Positions 53,275 through 61,680 of a DNA stretch of 64,000 bases are shown in pieces; within the stretch, counting starts at the first letter, position 1; every line of letters begins with the position of its first letter. Location of the stretch: contig NZ_JAODIY010000010.1 of the NCBI RefSeq assembly GCF_026586665.1, positions 62,001-126,000 on the forward strand, written 5' to 3'. Both the position numbers and the translations under genes were made by a program. The DNA comes from Halovenus rubra (GTDB taxonomy: Archaea; Halobacteriota; Halobacteria; Halobacteriales; Haloarculaceae). The notes beneath the pieces were generated by a model. It was not told where the DNA came from. It saw nothing but the letters and a program-made list of their open reading frames with translations, and did not search any database.

Positions 53275-54003
53275 ATGAGTATGTTTTCCGAGTTCGAAAT
53301 AATTCCTGCAGTCGACGTACAGGACGGACAAGTCGTCCAGCTCGTCGGCGGAGAACGCGGTACTGGGCGGGCCTACGGCGAACCGGTCGAAGCAGCGACT
53401 CGGTGGGTCAAAGCAGGAGCTGAGACGCTTCATCTTGTCGACCTTGATGGTGCATTCGAGGGTGAGCGAGCGAACGCGCCGGCAATCGAGTCAATCCAGA
53501 ACGCATGCGATATTCCCATACAGCTTGGGGGCGGTATCCGAACCGTTTCGGACGCGACTAGTCTTCTTGAACGTGGTGTCGACCGTGTTATTCTCGGAAC
53601 GGCTGCCGTCGAAACCCCGGATATTGTTGGCGAAATCAGCGAGCGACACACGGACAGTGTTATCGTCAGCCTCGACGCAAAAGACGGGGAAGTCGTCGTT
53701 TCTGGCTGGACGGAAGGGACGGGGCTTGACCCTGCCGAGGCTGCAAAGCGTTACGAGGAACTCGGTGCTGCCGGCATTCTGTTCACAAACGTCGATGTTG
53801 AGGGACAACTCGGTGGTGTGCGAACTGAGCCAGTCACAGCGCTGGTTGAGAACGTCGATATCCCAGTCATTGCCAGCGGCGGGGTGGCAACTGTCGACGA
53901 TATTCTTTCCCTCCGAAAAGCCGGGGCTGACGCAGTTGTAGTCGGGAGCGCACTGTATGAGGGTCAGTTTACACTCGCCGAGGCACAGAACGCCCTCGAT
54001 TAG
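53275..54003 (+). CDS. hisA: HisA, phosphoribosylformimino-5-aminoimidazole carboxamide ribotide isomerase
   Basis: A 242-residue TIM-barrel isomerase of histidine biosynthesis. It has IIPAVDVQDG with the catalytic Asp14, the phosphate loop LGGGIR (84-89), VSLDAKDGE with Asp134 and the second phosphate loop ASGGVATVDDI plus VVGSALYEG. The length is typical. No other his gene is adjacent, as in many haloarchaea. An alternative ATG two codons later (53281) is possible. Confidence 0.95.
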   Translation: MSMFSEFEIIPAVDVQDGQVVQLVGGERGTGRAYGEPVEAATRWVKAGAETLHLVDLDGAFEGERANAPAIESIQNACDIPIQLGGGIRTVSDATSLLERGVDRVILGTAAVETPDIVGEISERHTDSVIVSLDAKDGEVVVSGWTEGTGLDPAEAAKRYEELGAAGILFTNVDVEGQLGGVRTEPVTALVENVDIPVIASGGVATVDDILSLRKAGADAVVVGSALYEGQFTLAEAQNALD

Positions 54004-54014
54004 CCACAGCCAAA

Positions 54015-54524
54015 TCAGGCCGGCAGTGAGACGGAGCTTACGGACTGATTGCGCTTGCTATCCCAGAAAATCAGCTCGTCGACCGTCCAGGTAACAGCCT
54101 CTATCTCGCGGGAGACAAGGTTCTTTGCACGTTCGAGTGACCCACCGCGGGCAATAGTAATGTGTGGGGAGTACCCCTTGCCTTCGATTTCATCAACAGG
54201 ATCAAAACGTGTCGTAAGGCGCTGGTGAAGCCTCTCTAGCTCTGCAGACTCTACATGAAAGTGGACGACTGGTGACGAGCCGGTCGGTGCATCCGCGAAG
54301 TATTCGATTGATGTGATTCGGGTTTCGAAGGCGGGCTGACCGGCCAGTAGCTCTCGGGTTTTGGCTTCTAGACGGCTGTAAGGCTCGTCAGCCTGGTTCA
54401 CCAACCGTTTGACTCCAAGTGTATGCGAGCCACGGGGGCGTGCGTGGGCGTTCGGAAGTTCCCGTGCGAGGTCGCAGGCGTGTCTGGCAATCTGGCCTGG
54501 AACCGGGATGTTCAGGCTGTACAC
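54015..54524 (-). CDS. 2'-5' RNA ligase family protein (2H phosphoesterase)
   Basis: A 169-residue protein with two His-containing motifs: HTLGVKRL near residue 34 and HITIARGG near 128. The second is a canonical HxTxxR-like motif; the first has Leu between Thr and Gly (HTLG). These form the active site of 2H phosphoesterases, which act on 2'-5' or cyclic RNA phosphates. The start is GTG. It is convergent with hisA. The target RNA is unknown. Confidence 0.85.
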   Translation of the reverse strand: MYSLNIPVPGQIARHACDLARELPNAHARPRGSHTLGVKRLVNQADEPYSRLEAKTRELLAGQPAFETRITSIEYFADAPTGSSPVVHFHVESAELERLHQRLTTRFDPVDEIEGKGYSPHITIARGGSLERAKNLVSREIEAVTWTVDELIFWDSKRNQSVSSVSLPA

Positions 54525-54626
54525 GTACCCGAAAAGGGAAACAATCCAAAAAAGTACGTCGATTCACCGAACACCTAGTCAGACAGGGAAGGCACCCGGC
54601 ATGCTCCGGCCACACACCACCAGCGT

Positions 54627-54812
54627 CTATATCCGGTCAAGCAGCCAGAGGACAATGAGGCCAGCGATAACGAGGCCAATGAGGTTCGGGAGCAGGCTGA
54701 GAACGCTGCCAAGCAGGTCGACCGTTGCCTCAAGCACGGCCAGAACGAGCCAGACAACCACCAGTACCAAGATTATTTCAAGAAGGGTGTCGGCGTCGAG
54801 TTTTGCTCGCAT
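54627..54812 (-). CDS. 61-aa small membrane protein
   Basis: A 61-residue protein with two adjacent hydrophobic helices, TLLEIILVLVVVWLVLAVLE and LIGLVIAGLIVLWLL, after a short charged start MRAKLDAD. The ATG at 54812 is used because the upstream in-frame part has a poor composition and no promoter of its own. It resembles a known haloarchaeal small membrane family. Function unknown. Confidence 0.65.
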   Translation of the reverse strand: MRAKLDADTLLEIILVLVVVWLVLAVLEATVDLLGSVLSLLPNLIGLVIAGLIVLWLLDRI

Positions 54813-54936
54813 GGGCGACAGTTTTTCCGCCAGGTTGAAGTCTTTTTTCCCGCTTTCTTCTTTCGATACGGGAAGGCAGGAAAACAGTCTACCGACACGG
54901 TCGGACACAACACAGTTTATACAGCCGCCAAAACAA

Positions 54937-55026
54937 GCCGATGGTGAGTCATATTGGCTGGGTTGTTCGCTAGCCACCACTGTCGTCGGGGCCGACTGGT
55001 TCTCTACTTACTACACGAAGAGTTAG
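54937..55026 (+). pseudogene. Possible N-terminal fragment of a membrane transporter
   Basis: One frame reads ADGESYWLGCSLATTVVG, then ADWFSTYYTKS, and then hits two consecutive TAG stops. A tttat element lies about 20-25 nt upstream of the first ATG-like position at 54941. The hydrophobic run and TVVGADWF pattern look like the first helix of a transporter, but the similarity is weak and from memory. It is too short to be a working gene. Confidence 0.25.
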
Positions 55027-55056
55027 TAGACTGCTGTGACATCGGACGAGGCCTAG

Positions 55057-55442
55057 ATACAAAAGGAGAGAACCAGTGCACTCACTGGCCACGAAGTGGC
55101 CGAGGTTGTTCGTGATATCGCTGACTCAGGTGCCGGGCAAACACCTGCCGGAGACGACGAGACAGGGCCGCTAGTGACCGAGACTTGCAGTCTTGCTCCG
55201 ACAAGACGCCTGAAAGAGGGCAGTGCAATCAGACTGGCGGCCCGGATGAGACGCCGGGTGACTCTCCGGAGGATAACATCGACGACGAGTCTCCTGAAAA
55301 CGACGACAGCACTGGTGACGATGAAGGAGTCACGGACGACACAGGTGAAGGATCGAATGCCGATAAAGCGGGCGATGACAGAGAGAACTGCCCTCTGGGG
55401 CGAGAGGATGCGGTCAAAGAGCAGACCAAAACACAACGATAA
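55057..55442 (+). pseudogene. Frameshifted acidic C-terminal-like fragment
   Basis: From 55057 one frame reads HEVAEVVRDIADSGAGQT and on to ETC with haloarchaeal composition. Near 55190 the coding character moves to another frame, CSDKTPERGQCNQTGG, which runs through an acidic repeat-like stretch (EDNIDDESPENDDSTGDD) to a stop at 55440-55442. No start codon precedes the first part. This looks like a decayed gene with a one-base indel; its parent is unknown. Confidence 0.35.
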
Positions 55443-55473
55443 TCGCCCCGGGGGTCATGGGTAGATATAGACG

Positions 55474-56601
55474 ATGAGTGGATTCATTTACGACCACAAG
55501 CCGATGGAGATAGCCAGTGGCGATGGCGTCTATCTCACCGACAGCGAGGGGACGGAGTACCTCGACTTCGGCGGGAATTACGCCTGCGTGCCGCTCGGCC
55601 ACGGCCACGATGCCGTCCAGTCTGCAATCCAAGACCAACTCGCAGATGTCACCTTCGTACAGGCAGTCTATCCGGTCGACACTCGACGACAGCTCCACGA
55701 AACGCTCGCCGAGGCAGCACCTGACGGGGTTGACAACGTCTGGTTGTGTAACTCCGGGACTGAGGCAAACGAAGCAGCCCTGAAGTTTGCTCGCTCAGCA
55801 ACAGGGAACACAAAGTTCGTCGCCACAACCGGCGCGTTTCACGGCCGAACGATGGGGTCGCTGTCACTGACCTGGAAGGACAAGTATCGGAGCCACTATG
55901 AGCCAATGCTCGACGATGTTGAGTTTGTCCCCTACAATGATAGCGAGGCGCTAGCCGACGCGGTTGACGACGATACCGCCGCAGTGATGATGGAACCGAT
56001 ACAGGGTGCAGGTGGCATCAACCCCGCCACCGAAGAGTTTCTCCAGACGGCACGAAAAGCAACCGAGGAAACGGGGTCGGCGTTGGTTTTCGATGAGATA
56101 CAAACCGGCCTCGGCCGAACTGGACGCCTTTGGGACCACGAACGAGCCGATGTTGTCCCCGACATGGTAACAAGCGCGAAAGGATTGGCCAACGGGTTGC
56201 CAATCGGCGCGACCCTGTGTCAGGATTGGCTTGCGGAGGATTACGGCTCTCATGCCTCGACGTTTGGCGGCAACCCCGTCGTTGCTGCTGCTGCCGAGGC
56301 GACCGTTTCGACCCTGCAAGCAGACGAGATACCTTCCCATGCCGCAGACGTGGGGCAAACGCTCCGACACCTCCTCGAACGCGAACTTGGCGATGCAGTG
56401 CAGGATATTCGGGGCGAGGGACTGATGGTCGGCATCGAAATCGAAGGGAGCGCCGCAGACGTTGTCGCCGACCTCGCTCACGAGGAACAGGTGCTTGCTC
56501 TGACTGCAGGGAAACACGTCGTCCGGTTCCTTCCGCCGCTGGTCGTCACGGAAAGACACGCCGAGCGCGCGGTGACGGCGCTCTCGAACGTCTTGGACTG
56601 A
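55474..56601 (+). CDS. Aminotransferase, ArgD/LysJ paralogue (class III)
   Basis: A 375-residue pyridoxal-phosphate aminotransferase of the acetylornithine/[LysW]-lysine type. It has NSGTEANEAALKFAR (PLP phosphate contact), AFHGRTMGSLSLT, VFDEIQTGLGRTG with the PLP Asp, and the Lys in TSAKGLANGLPIG that binds PLP. Its first 133 residues align closely with the argD copy that starts at 63602. Because a dedicated argD sits in the arg operon, this copy may use another substrate or be a spare. It has its own promoter region. Confidence 0.88.
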   Translation: MSGFIYDHKPMEIASGDGVYLTDSEGTEYLDFGGNYACVPLGHGHDAVQSAIQDQLADVTFVQAVYPVDTRRQLHETLAEAAPDGVDNVWLCNSGTEANEAALKFARSATGNTKFVATTGAFHGRTMGSLSLTWKDKYRSHYEPMLDDVEFVPYNDSEALADAVDDDTAAVMMEPIQGAGGINPATEEFLQTARKATEETGSALVFDEIQTGLGRTGRLWDHERADVVPDMVTSAKGLANGLPIGATLCQDWLAEDYGSHASTFGGNPVVAAAAEATVSTLQADEIPSHAADVGQTLRHLLERELGDAVQDIRGEGLMVGIEIEGSAADVVADLAHEEQVLALTAGKHVVRFLPPLVVTERHAERAVTALSNVLD

Positions 56602-56776
56602 GCCAACAGCAGTCGTTTCCGTCAAAAGAGTATGCACAGACTAACTATCAGTTTGCTTTCCTTGAGAGACACCGAAAAACAGGCCGAGTCATAACCGTAG
56701 GTTGATGGGCCACAGCCGTTGGCTGAGACAGATACAGGGTGCCACAGCGCCGGCCTCCAGAGTTTCTTCGAAGGTG

Positions 56777-56783
56777 TTTATAC
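56777..56783 (+). promoter_or_regulatory. TATA box for the gene at 56806
   Basis: TTTATAC lies 23-29 nt before the ATG at 56806, deciding this start over a longer in-frame reading. The message would be leaderless. Confidence 0.5.
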
Positions 56784-56805
56784 TACCGGCAAGCCACCGT
56801 TGCCC

Positions 56806-57306
56806 ATGTCGATTGCCGAGGAAACAAGGGAGGCAGTCAGAGAGCATCCGTTTCTGTACGAGGCGTTGCGTGCTGGCATCATCAACTACACTGCGGCGGC
56901 AGATTTTCTGGATGTGAATGATACAGATGCGGTCACGGTGGCACTCCGACGGTATGCCGACGAACTGGCTGTCACAGATACAACAGCTGGGGACAAGTCA
57001 GTGCGTGTCCGCATGAAGCGTGGAATCGGCGAGGCTGACGACGGACACGGACTGCTTGTGGTCGGCGACACTGGGTTTGCACCCGACACCGGAGAGTTAA
57101 CCGCAATTCTCGCGACCGGCGACCTGACAGTTACGACCGCACAGCGTGTTCTCGGTCGGTGTGCAATTGCTGATGTGACCGTCTCGGCCGCTGGGTTTAC
57201 TGCTGAGATGCTCATACTGGTTGTTGGCCGACACGACGGTCCCGACACGCTCCGCCTCGTCGAATCTGTCGTCGGTTCAAGCACAGAGTCGGCAACTGAT
57301 ATATGA
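56806..57306 (+). CDS. Haloarchaeal conserved protein with N-terminal HTH-like part (DUF7523-like)
   Basis: A 166-residue protein beginning MSIAEETREAVREHPFL. The first 60 residues look like a winged-helix or helical DNA-binding region (EALRAGIINYTAAADFLD). The second half has two beta-alpha repeats (LLVVGDTGFAPDTGELTAILATGDL; AEMLILVVGRHDGPDTLRLV) that resemble ACT-like ligand domains, so it could be an amino-acid-sensing regulator. That idea is inference. It lies between the ArgD paralogue and the arginine operon. Confidence 0.65.
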   Translation: MSIAEETREAVREHPFLYEALRAGIINYTAAADFLDVNDTDAVTVALRRYADELAVTDTTAGDKSVRVRMKRGIGEADDGHGLLVVGDTGFAPDTGELTAILATGDLTVTTAQRVLGRCAIADVTVSAAGFTAEMLILVVGRHDGPDTLRLVESVVGSSTESATDI

Positions 57307-57385
57307 CAATGTCAGCCATAGCCACACAAGAGACTGACCGGAAGGTATTAGTAGGACGATAGGCCAAGAAGAGAGTACATGAGTC

Positions 57386-57470
57386 GGACTCACCTCCTAG
57401 GCAGTCATTCGCCGGGCAGTGAGTCCACCGAGCGACCACTTCGACAGCGACGACCGGGCCGTTAGGCCCG
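57386..57470 (+). promoter_or_regulatory. Structured leader upstream of argG: two hairpins and a T-rich tract
   Basis: First, GGACTCAC (57386-57393) pairs with GTGAGTCC (57419-57426). Second, CGGGCC (57455-57460) pairs with GGCCCG (57465-57470) around a gtta loop, followed by tactcatttttctc. A possible promoter (ggtattag near 57345) would make a leader of about 180 nt. The second hairpin plus T-run could be an attenuator of the arginine genes or simply the terminator of the gene ending at 57306. Confidence 0.45.
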
Positions 57471-57557
57471 TACTCATTTTTCTCCCCACGACCGGTATCG
57501 GCTTGCAGTTTCCGTCCAGTAGCTTGGGCGGTCATCGCCATCACGTTTCCAATCCAT

Positions 57558-58796
57558 ATGACAGACACAAACCGTGTCGCGCTCGCCTTTTCAGGTGGGC
57601 TCGATACCACAGTATGCGTCCCGCTGCTCGAAGAAGAGTACGACTACGACGAAGTTATCGGCGTCACCGTTGACGTCGGCCAGCCAGAATCTGAGTTCGA
57701 GGAGGCAACCGAGACGGCCAAAGCTCTCGACTTGGAACATTACGTTGTCGACGCCCGCGAGGCGTTTGCCAACCTGTGCTTGCAGTCGGTAAAAGCAAAC
57801 GCAACCTACCAAAGTTACCCGCTCGGAACAGCGCTTGCCCGTCCAGTCATCGCCGAGGCAATTCTCGACGTGGCACTCGAACACGACTGTACAGCACTCG
57901 CCCACGGCTGTACCGGCAAGGGTAACGACCAGTTACGCTTTGAGGCGGTCTGGCGTGACTCCGGAATGGAGGTTATCGCACCGGTCCGCGAACTCGGGCT
58001 TACTCGCGAGTGGGAACAGGAGTACGCTGACGATCACGACCTGCCCGTCGAGGGTGGCTCGGAAGGAAAGTACAGTATCGATACGAACCTTTGGAGTCGC
58101 TCGGTCGAAGGCTCCGAACTCGAAGATCCGGCTACGATTCCTGAAGACGATATCTACGACTGGACAAGCAGCCCCGACGGAGACGACCCCGAGACCGTTG
58201 TCCTCACGTTCGAAAATGGGATGCCGGTCGCAGTTGATGGAGAATCGCTTGACGCAGTGACACTCATCGAGACACTGAACGAGCAGGCAGGCGCCTATGG
58301 CGTTGGCCGGACCGATATGATGGAAGACCGCATGCTCGGGCTCAAGGTGCGCGAGAACTACGAGCATCCGGCGGCGACAGTGTTACTGACAGCCCACGAA
58401 GCTCTCGAAGGACTAGTCTTGACCACCGAGGAGCGTCAGTTCAAAAACCATGTCGACCAGAAGTGGGCCGAGAAAGCATACGAGGGCCTCGTCGATGCGC
58501 CGCTCGTCGATGCCCTCGATGGGTTTGTTGAGACGACACAGAACCGTGTCACCGGGAGCGTCACGGTTAAAATCGAAGGTGGTCACTGTCGTGCGGTCTC
58601 CCGCGAGAGTCCACACGCAGTGTACAGCGAGAGCGCAGCCTCGTTCAACGAAGCAGACGTGACCGGCGGTATCGAACAGGCAGACGCAACGGGCGTCGCA
58701 AAATATCACGGCTTCCAGTCGCGTCTGGCAAACCGCGTCAGTGAGGACGGCACAGAAGAAGCTGAGGAGTCGCTTGAACTACCCCAAACGGACTGA
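57558..58796 (+). CDS. argG: Argininosuccinate synthase
   Basis: A 412-residue enzyme joining citrulline and aspartate with ATP. The PP-loop SGGLDT is at 12-17, and GCTGKGNDQLRFE, EGGSEGKYSIDTNLWSR and MVEDR-like (MMEDRMLGLKVREN) segments are as in other ArgG proteins. It is the first gene of the arginine cluster and has a structured leader. argH starts 2 nt after its stop. The NOS at the window start would consume the product of this pathway. Confidence 0.96.
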   Translation: MTDTNRVALAFSGGLDTTVCVPLLEEEYDYDEVIGVTVDVGQPESEFEEATETAKALDLEHYVVDAREAFANLCLQSVKANATYQSYPLGTALARPVIAEAILDVALEHDCTALAHGCTGKGNDQLRFEAVWRDSGMEVIAPVRELGLTREWEQEYADDHDLPVEGGSEGKYSIDTNLWSRSVEGSELEDPATIPEDDIYDWTSSPDGDDPETVVLTFENGMPVAVDGESLDAVTLIETLNEQAGAYGVGRTDMMEDRMLGLKVRENYEHPAATVLLTAHEALEGLVLTTEERQFKNHVDQKWAEKAYEGLVDAPLVDALDGFVETTQNRVTGSVTVKIEGGHCRAVSRESPHAVYSESAASFNEADVTGGIEQADATGVAKYHGFQSRLANRVSEDGTEEAEESLELPQTD

Positions 58797-58798
58797 CA

Positions 58799-60262
58799 AT
58801 GAACAAAGACCAGGAGGAAAGCGTCGTTCGCCGCGACCGGTTTAGTGGTGGCCCTGCGCGGGCATTTCTCTCCTCGCTGGCTGCTGACAAACGCATCTTC
58901 ACGGCAGACCTAGCCGTCGACCGCGCCCACGTTGTGATGCTCACCGAGCAAGCGATTATCGACGAAACCGACGCCAGCGAGATTCTTACCGCACTTGAAG
59001 CGATACAGACGGCGGGACACAGCGCACTTCCCGACGGCGAAGATGTACACGAAGCAATCGAGACAGCCGTCGTCGAGCGTGTCGGTCCCGCCGGGGGACG
59101 GATGCACACCGCCCGCTCGCGCAACGATGAGGTGGCGGCCTGTCTCCGCTATCGTCTCCGTGAAGATATCATCGAGACGCTCGAAACGGTCGTTGGCGCG
59201 CGTGCAACCCTACTTGATACCGCCAGCGAACAGACGAAGACGGTGATGCCGGGGTATACTCACCTCCAACCCGCTCAGCCGACGACAGTGGCTCATTGGC
59301 TGTGTTCCTACGAAGAGGCGCTGAGTCGGGACACAGAGCGGCTACTCGGGGCATACGAGCGGCTTAACCGTTCGCCACTGGGGGCTGCCGCGTTCGCCGG
59401 GACACCGTTCGACATCGACCGGAAACGCACAGCCGAGTTGCTCGGCTTCAATGGTCTCGTCGAGAACGCGATGGACGCCGCATCCGCCCGGGACTTCTTG
59501 GTCGAGACGACCGCCGCCATGGCAGGGCTGGGAACAACGCTCTCGGGACTCGCTGAGGATGGAATTTTGTTTGCTAACAAAGGCTATCTCGACCTCGCCG
59601 ACGAGTACGCCTCAACGTCGAGCATCATGCCCCAGAAGAAAAATCCCGACACGCTCGAACTTGTTCGTGGCCGTGTCGGTGACGCGACCGCAGGCCTCGA
59701 TGGTCTCTTGACAACGCTGAAAGGGCTACCCCGTGCGTACAACCGCGACCTCCAGCGCGCAAGTCATCATGCTTTCGACGCTCTTGACTCGGTGACAGAT
59801 GCGACTGCGGTTGCAGTCGGAGCCATCTCAACGGCCACGTGGCAAGAACAAACGCTTGAAACAGCAGCCGGCGACGGGTTCTCGGCAGCAACCGGCGTTG
59901 CTGACCTGCTCGCACAGGCAGGAGTTCCGTTCCGGACGGCGCATGAAATTGTCGCCCGCGCCGGCGAACAAGCCACAGGCGACACACCGGACATCGAGAC
60001 GCTCGAAACCGTGACCCAGACAGTACTCGACAGTCCGCTCACAGCGTATGTTGACACAGGCGAACTCAACCACGTTCTCGACCCGGCAGGGAGCGTCGCC
60101 AGCCGCGACTCGCGGGGTGGACCTGCACCCGAAACGGTGACGACTCATCTTGACCGCGCCATGGCGGTGCTCGACGAGCACCGTGACGCGGTTGTTACCG
60201 AGCACGAATCGCTCGAAAATGCTCACCAACAACGCCAGTCGGCGGTGACAACCTATGTCTGA
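58799..60262 (+). CDS. argH: Argininosuccinate lyase
   Basis: A 487-residue fumarase/aspartase-superfamily enzyme that splits argininosuccinate to arginine and fumarate. The signature SSIMPQKKNPD is at about 277-287, with HTARSRNDEVAACLR and TVMPGYTHLQPAQPTTVAHW before it. It follows argG by 2 nt. An odd small reading frame overlaps its stop by 8 nt. Confidence 0.96.
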   Translation: MNKDQEESVVRRDRFSGGPARAFLSSLAADKRIFTADLAVDRAHVVMLTEQAIIDETDASEILTALEAIQTAGHSALPDGEDVHEAIETAVVERVGPAGGRMHTARSRNDEVAACLRYRLREDIIETLETVVGARATLLDTASEQTKTVMPGYTHLQPAQPTTVAHWLCSYEEALSRDTERLLGAYERLNRSPLGAAAFAGTPFDIDRKRTAELLGFNGLVENAMDAASARDFLVETTAAMAGLGTTLSGLAEDGILFANKGYLDLADEYASTSSIMPQKKNPDTLELVRGRVGDATAGLDGLLTTLKGLPRAYNRDLQRASHHAFDALDSVTDATAVAVGAISTATWQEQTLETAAGDGFSAATGVADLLAQAGVPFRTAHEIVARAGEQATGDTPDIETLETVTQTVLDSPLTAYVDTGELNHVLDPAGSVASRDSRGGPAPETVTTHLDRAMAVLDEHRDAVVTEHESLENAHQQRQSAVTTYV

Positions 60263-60482
60263 GATACAGACCGACCACGCAACAGCGAGCACGCTGTTGG
60301 ACCAGTGCCTCGGTACGACCGAATTGGTCGATTCCATCTCGACGCCTGACCAATCGTGGCTCGACACACCAGTATCGGCCCGAGCGCGACGACCACCACG
60401 ACCATCCCTCTTCAGGGATGGTGACATTATTCTGACGTTGGAATCAGAAAGCGCGGTTTTTGATGGTTTTTGGCACACTTAG
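60255..60482 (+). CDS. 75-aa hypothetical ORF between argH and argW
   Basis: An intact frame encoding 75 residues that begins within the argH stop. The first half (MSEIQTDHATASTLLDQCLG, then STPDQSWLDTP) looks haloarchaeal and acidic. The second half (ARARRPPRPSLFRDGD onward) reads through a perfect hairpin at 60401-60422 and is basic and atypical. It could be a gene tail extended into an inserted element. In known haloarchaeal arginine clusters argW usually follows argH directly. Whether it is expressed is doubtful. Confidence 0.35.
   Translation: MSEIQTDHATASTLLDQCLGTTELVDSISTPDQSWLDTPVSARARRPPRPSLFRDGDIILTLESESAVFDGFWHT
60401..60422. repeat. Perfect 9-bp inverted repeat with 4-nt loop
   Basis: ACCATCCCT and AGGGATGGT flank the loop CTTC. 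A short tight hairpin with TTC in the loop is the kind found near the ends of IS200/IS605-type elements and their non-autonomous derivatives. A transposon remnant, a terminator of argH or an RNA hairpin are all possible. There is no T-run directly after it, so simple termination is less likely. Confidence 0.4.
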
Positions 60483-60518
60483 ACGGTACTGTGTTAATGT
60501 AATTCAGATTATATTTTC

Positions 60519-60530
60519 AAAAGTATTAAG
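60519..60530 (+). promoter_or_regulatory. TATA-like promoter for argW
   Basis: AAAAGTATTAAG lies 28-39 nt upstream of the argW ATG at 60558, inside a very AT-rich stretch of about 75 nt. It shows that argW onward can be transcribed separately from argGH. Confidence 0.5.
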
Positions 60531-60557
60531 TCATACACTCACCCAGTAGGTATCACA

Positions 60558-60722
60558 ATGGTAGATTGCATCGAGTGCGGGGCCGACGTGTCCCTGTACG
60601 ACGACATCGAAGCTGGAGAGATACTCGACTGTGGAACCTGCGGTGTTGAGTTAGAGGTCCTCAATGTGGACCCCACCGAGTTGGATACTGCACCCGAACT
60701 GCAACAGGACTGGGGTGAGTGA
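60558..60722 (+). CDS. argW: Amino-group carrier protein ArgW/LysW
   Basis: A 54-residue carrier protein that holds glutamate (or aminoadipate) on its C-terminal Glu during arginine (or lysine) synthesis. It has two CxxC pairs, CIECG at 4-8 and CGTCG near 28-32, forming a zinc ribbon, and the tail QQDWGE, matching the EDWGE-type end where the last Glu is modified. Its own promoter box precedes it. argX starts 36 nt after the stop. Confidence 0.95.
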   Translation: MVDCIECGADVSLYDDIEAGEILDCGTCGVELEVLNVDPTELDTAPELQQDWGE

Positions 60723-60758
60723 CATGCTCTCTGGTGACCGTTACGGGAGGTGGTGGCA

Positions 60759-61679
60759 GTGAACCTCGGGCTGTGTTACTCGCGTCTCCGCCACGACGAG
60801 AAACTGCTGCTCTCGGCGTTGCGCGAGCGCGACCACACAGTCGAAAAGATAGATGTTCGTGACCTGCAGTTCGATATCTCGGATCCACCGTCAGCGTTGA
60901 CCGATGTAGATATACTGTTGGACCGCTGTCTGGCGACCAGTCGGAGTACGTACCTCACAGAGTTCGCCGACGCCTACGGCATCCCAATCGTCAACAGCGC
61001 CGAAACGGCACAGACCTGCGCTGACAAAGTGGAGACGAGCCTTGCGCTGGAGGCAGCAGGTGTGCCGACTCCAGAGACCACGGTTGCGTTTACGACTGAT
61101 GTTGCACTCTCGGCAATCGAAGAGTTTGGCTATCCGTGTGTCCTAAAGCCGGTCGTCGGCTCGTGGGGCCGTCTCCTCGCAAAAGTCGAGTCACGGACGG
61201 CTGCCGAGGCGGTGCTCGAACATAAGGAAACACTCGGCCACTACGAACACAGCGTCTTCTACATTCAGGAGTTTGTCGAGAAACCTGGCCGTGATATCCG
61301 GGTCCTTGCTTGCGACGGCGAGCCACTCGCTGCGATGAGCCGGACAGGAGACCACTGGGTGACAAACGCCGCGAACGGTGCTGAAACGGATGCATTGGCC
61401 GTCAACAGCGAAATAAAATCCCTCGTTGAGCAGGCGAGTGATGCGGTCGGCGGCGGACTGCTTGGTATTGACTTGATGGAAGTCGGTGTTGGCGACGACG
61501 AGACTGCCGACGGCTACACCGTCCACGAAATCAACCACACAGTCGAGTTCAAGGCGCTGAACGATACGGTCGCGCTCGACGTTCCGGGTGCGGTCGTCGA
61601 CTGGCTGGAGTCAGTCACGACCGAAAGCACGCATAGCGACACGATGACAGGTAAAGCCGTACAGACGGAGGGGGACTAA
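60759..61679 (+). CDS. argX: ArgX/LysX, ATP-grasp ligase adding glutamate to ArgW
   Basis: A 306-residue RimK-type ATP-grasp enzyme that joins the alpha-amino group of glutamate to the carrier protein. Landmarks are LDRCLATSRSTYLTEF, SAETAQTCADKVETSLAL, FGYPCVLKPVVGSWGRLLAKV (ATP site) and VHEINHTVEFKAL (metal site). Starts are a row of GTG codons; GTG at 60759 is chosen since it lies 8 nt after a GGGAGG site. argC follows with a one-base gap. Confidence 0.92.
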   Translation: MNLGLCYSRLRHDEKLLLSALRERDHTVEKIDVRDLQFDISDPPSALTDVDILLDRCLATSRSTYLTEFADAYGIPIVNSAETAQTCADKVETSLALEAAGVPTPETTVAFTTDVALSAIEEFGYPCVLKPVVGSWGRLLAKVESRTAAEAVLEHKETLGHYEHSVFYIQEFVEKPGRDIRVLACDGEPLAAMSRTGDHWVTNAANGAETDALAVNSEIKSLVEQASDAVGGGLLGIDLMEVGVGDDETADGYTVHEINHTVEFKALNDTVALDVPGAVVDWLESVTTESTHSDTMTGKAVQTEGD

Positions 61680-61680
61680 C

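Larger units (their letters stand above)
54813..55473. other. 660-nt region with decayed coding sequence only
   Basis: This is the longest stretch without a convincing gene. It holds AT-rich promoter-like sequence near 54915-54921 (tttat), a short coding-like fragment at 54937-55026, and an acidic frameshifted fragment at 55057-55442, listed separately. The rest shows no structure I can name. Confidence 0.6.

Noticed and set aside
57310-57557. tRNA or tRNA-like gene in the argG leader
   Set aside because: The inverted repeats do not give a cloverleaf, the distance between the outer arms is about 40 nt and no T-loop is present.
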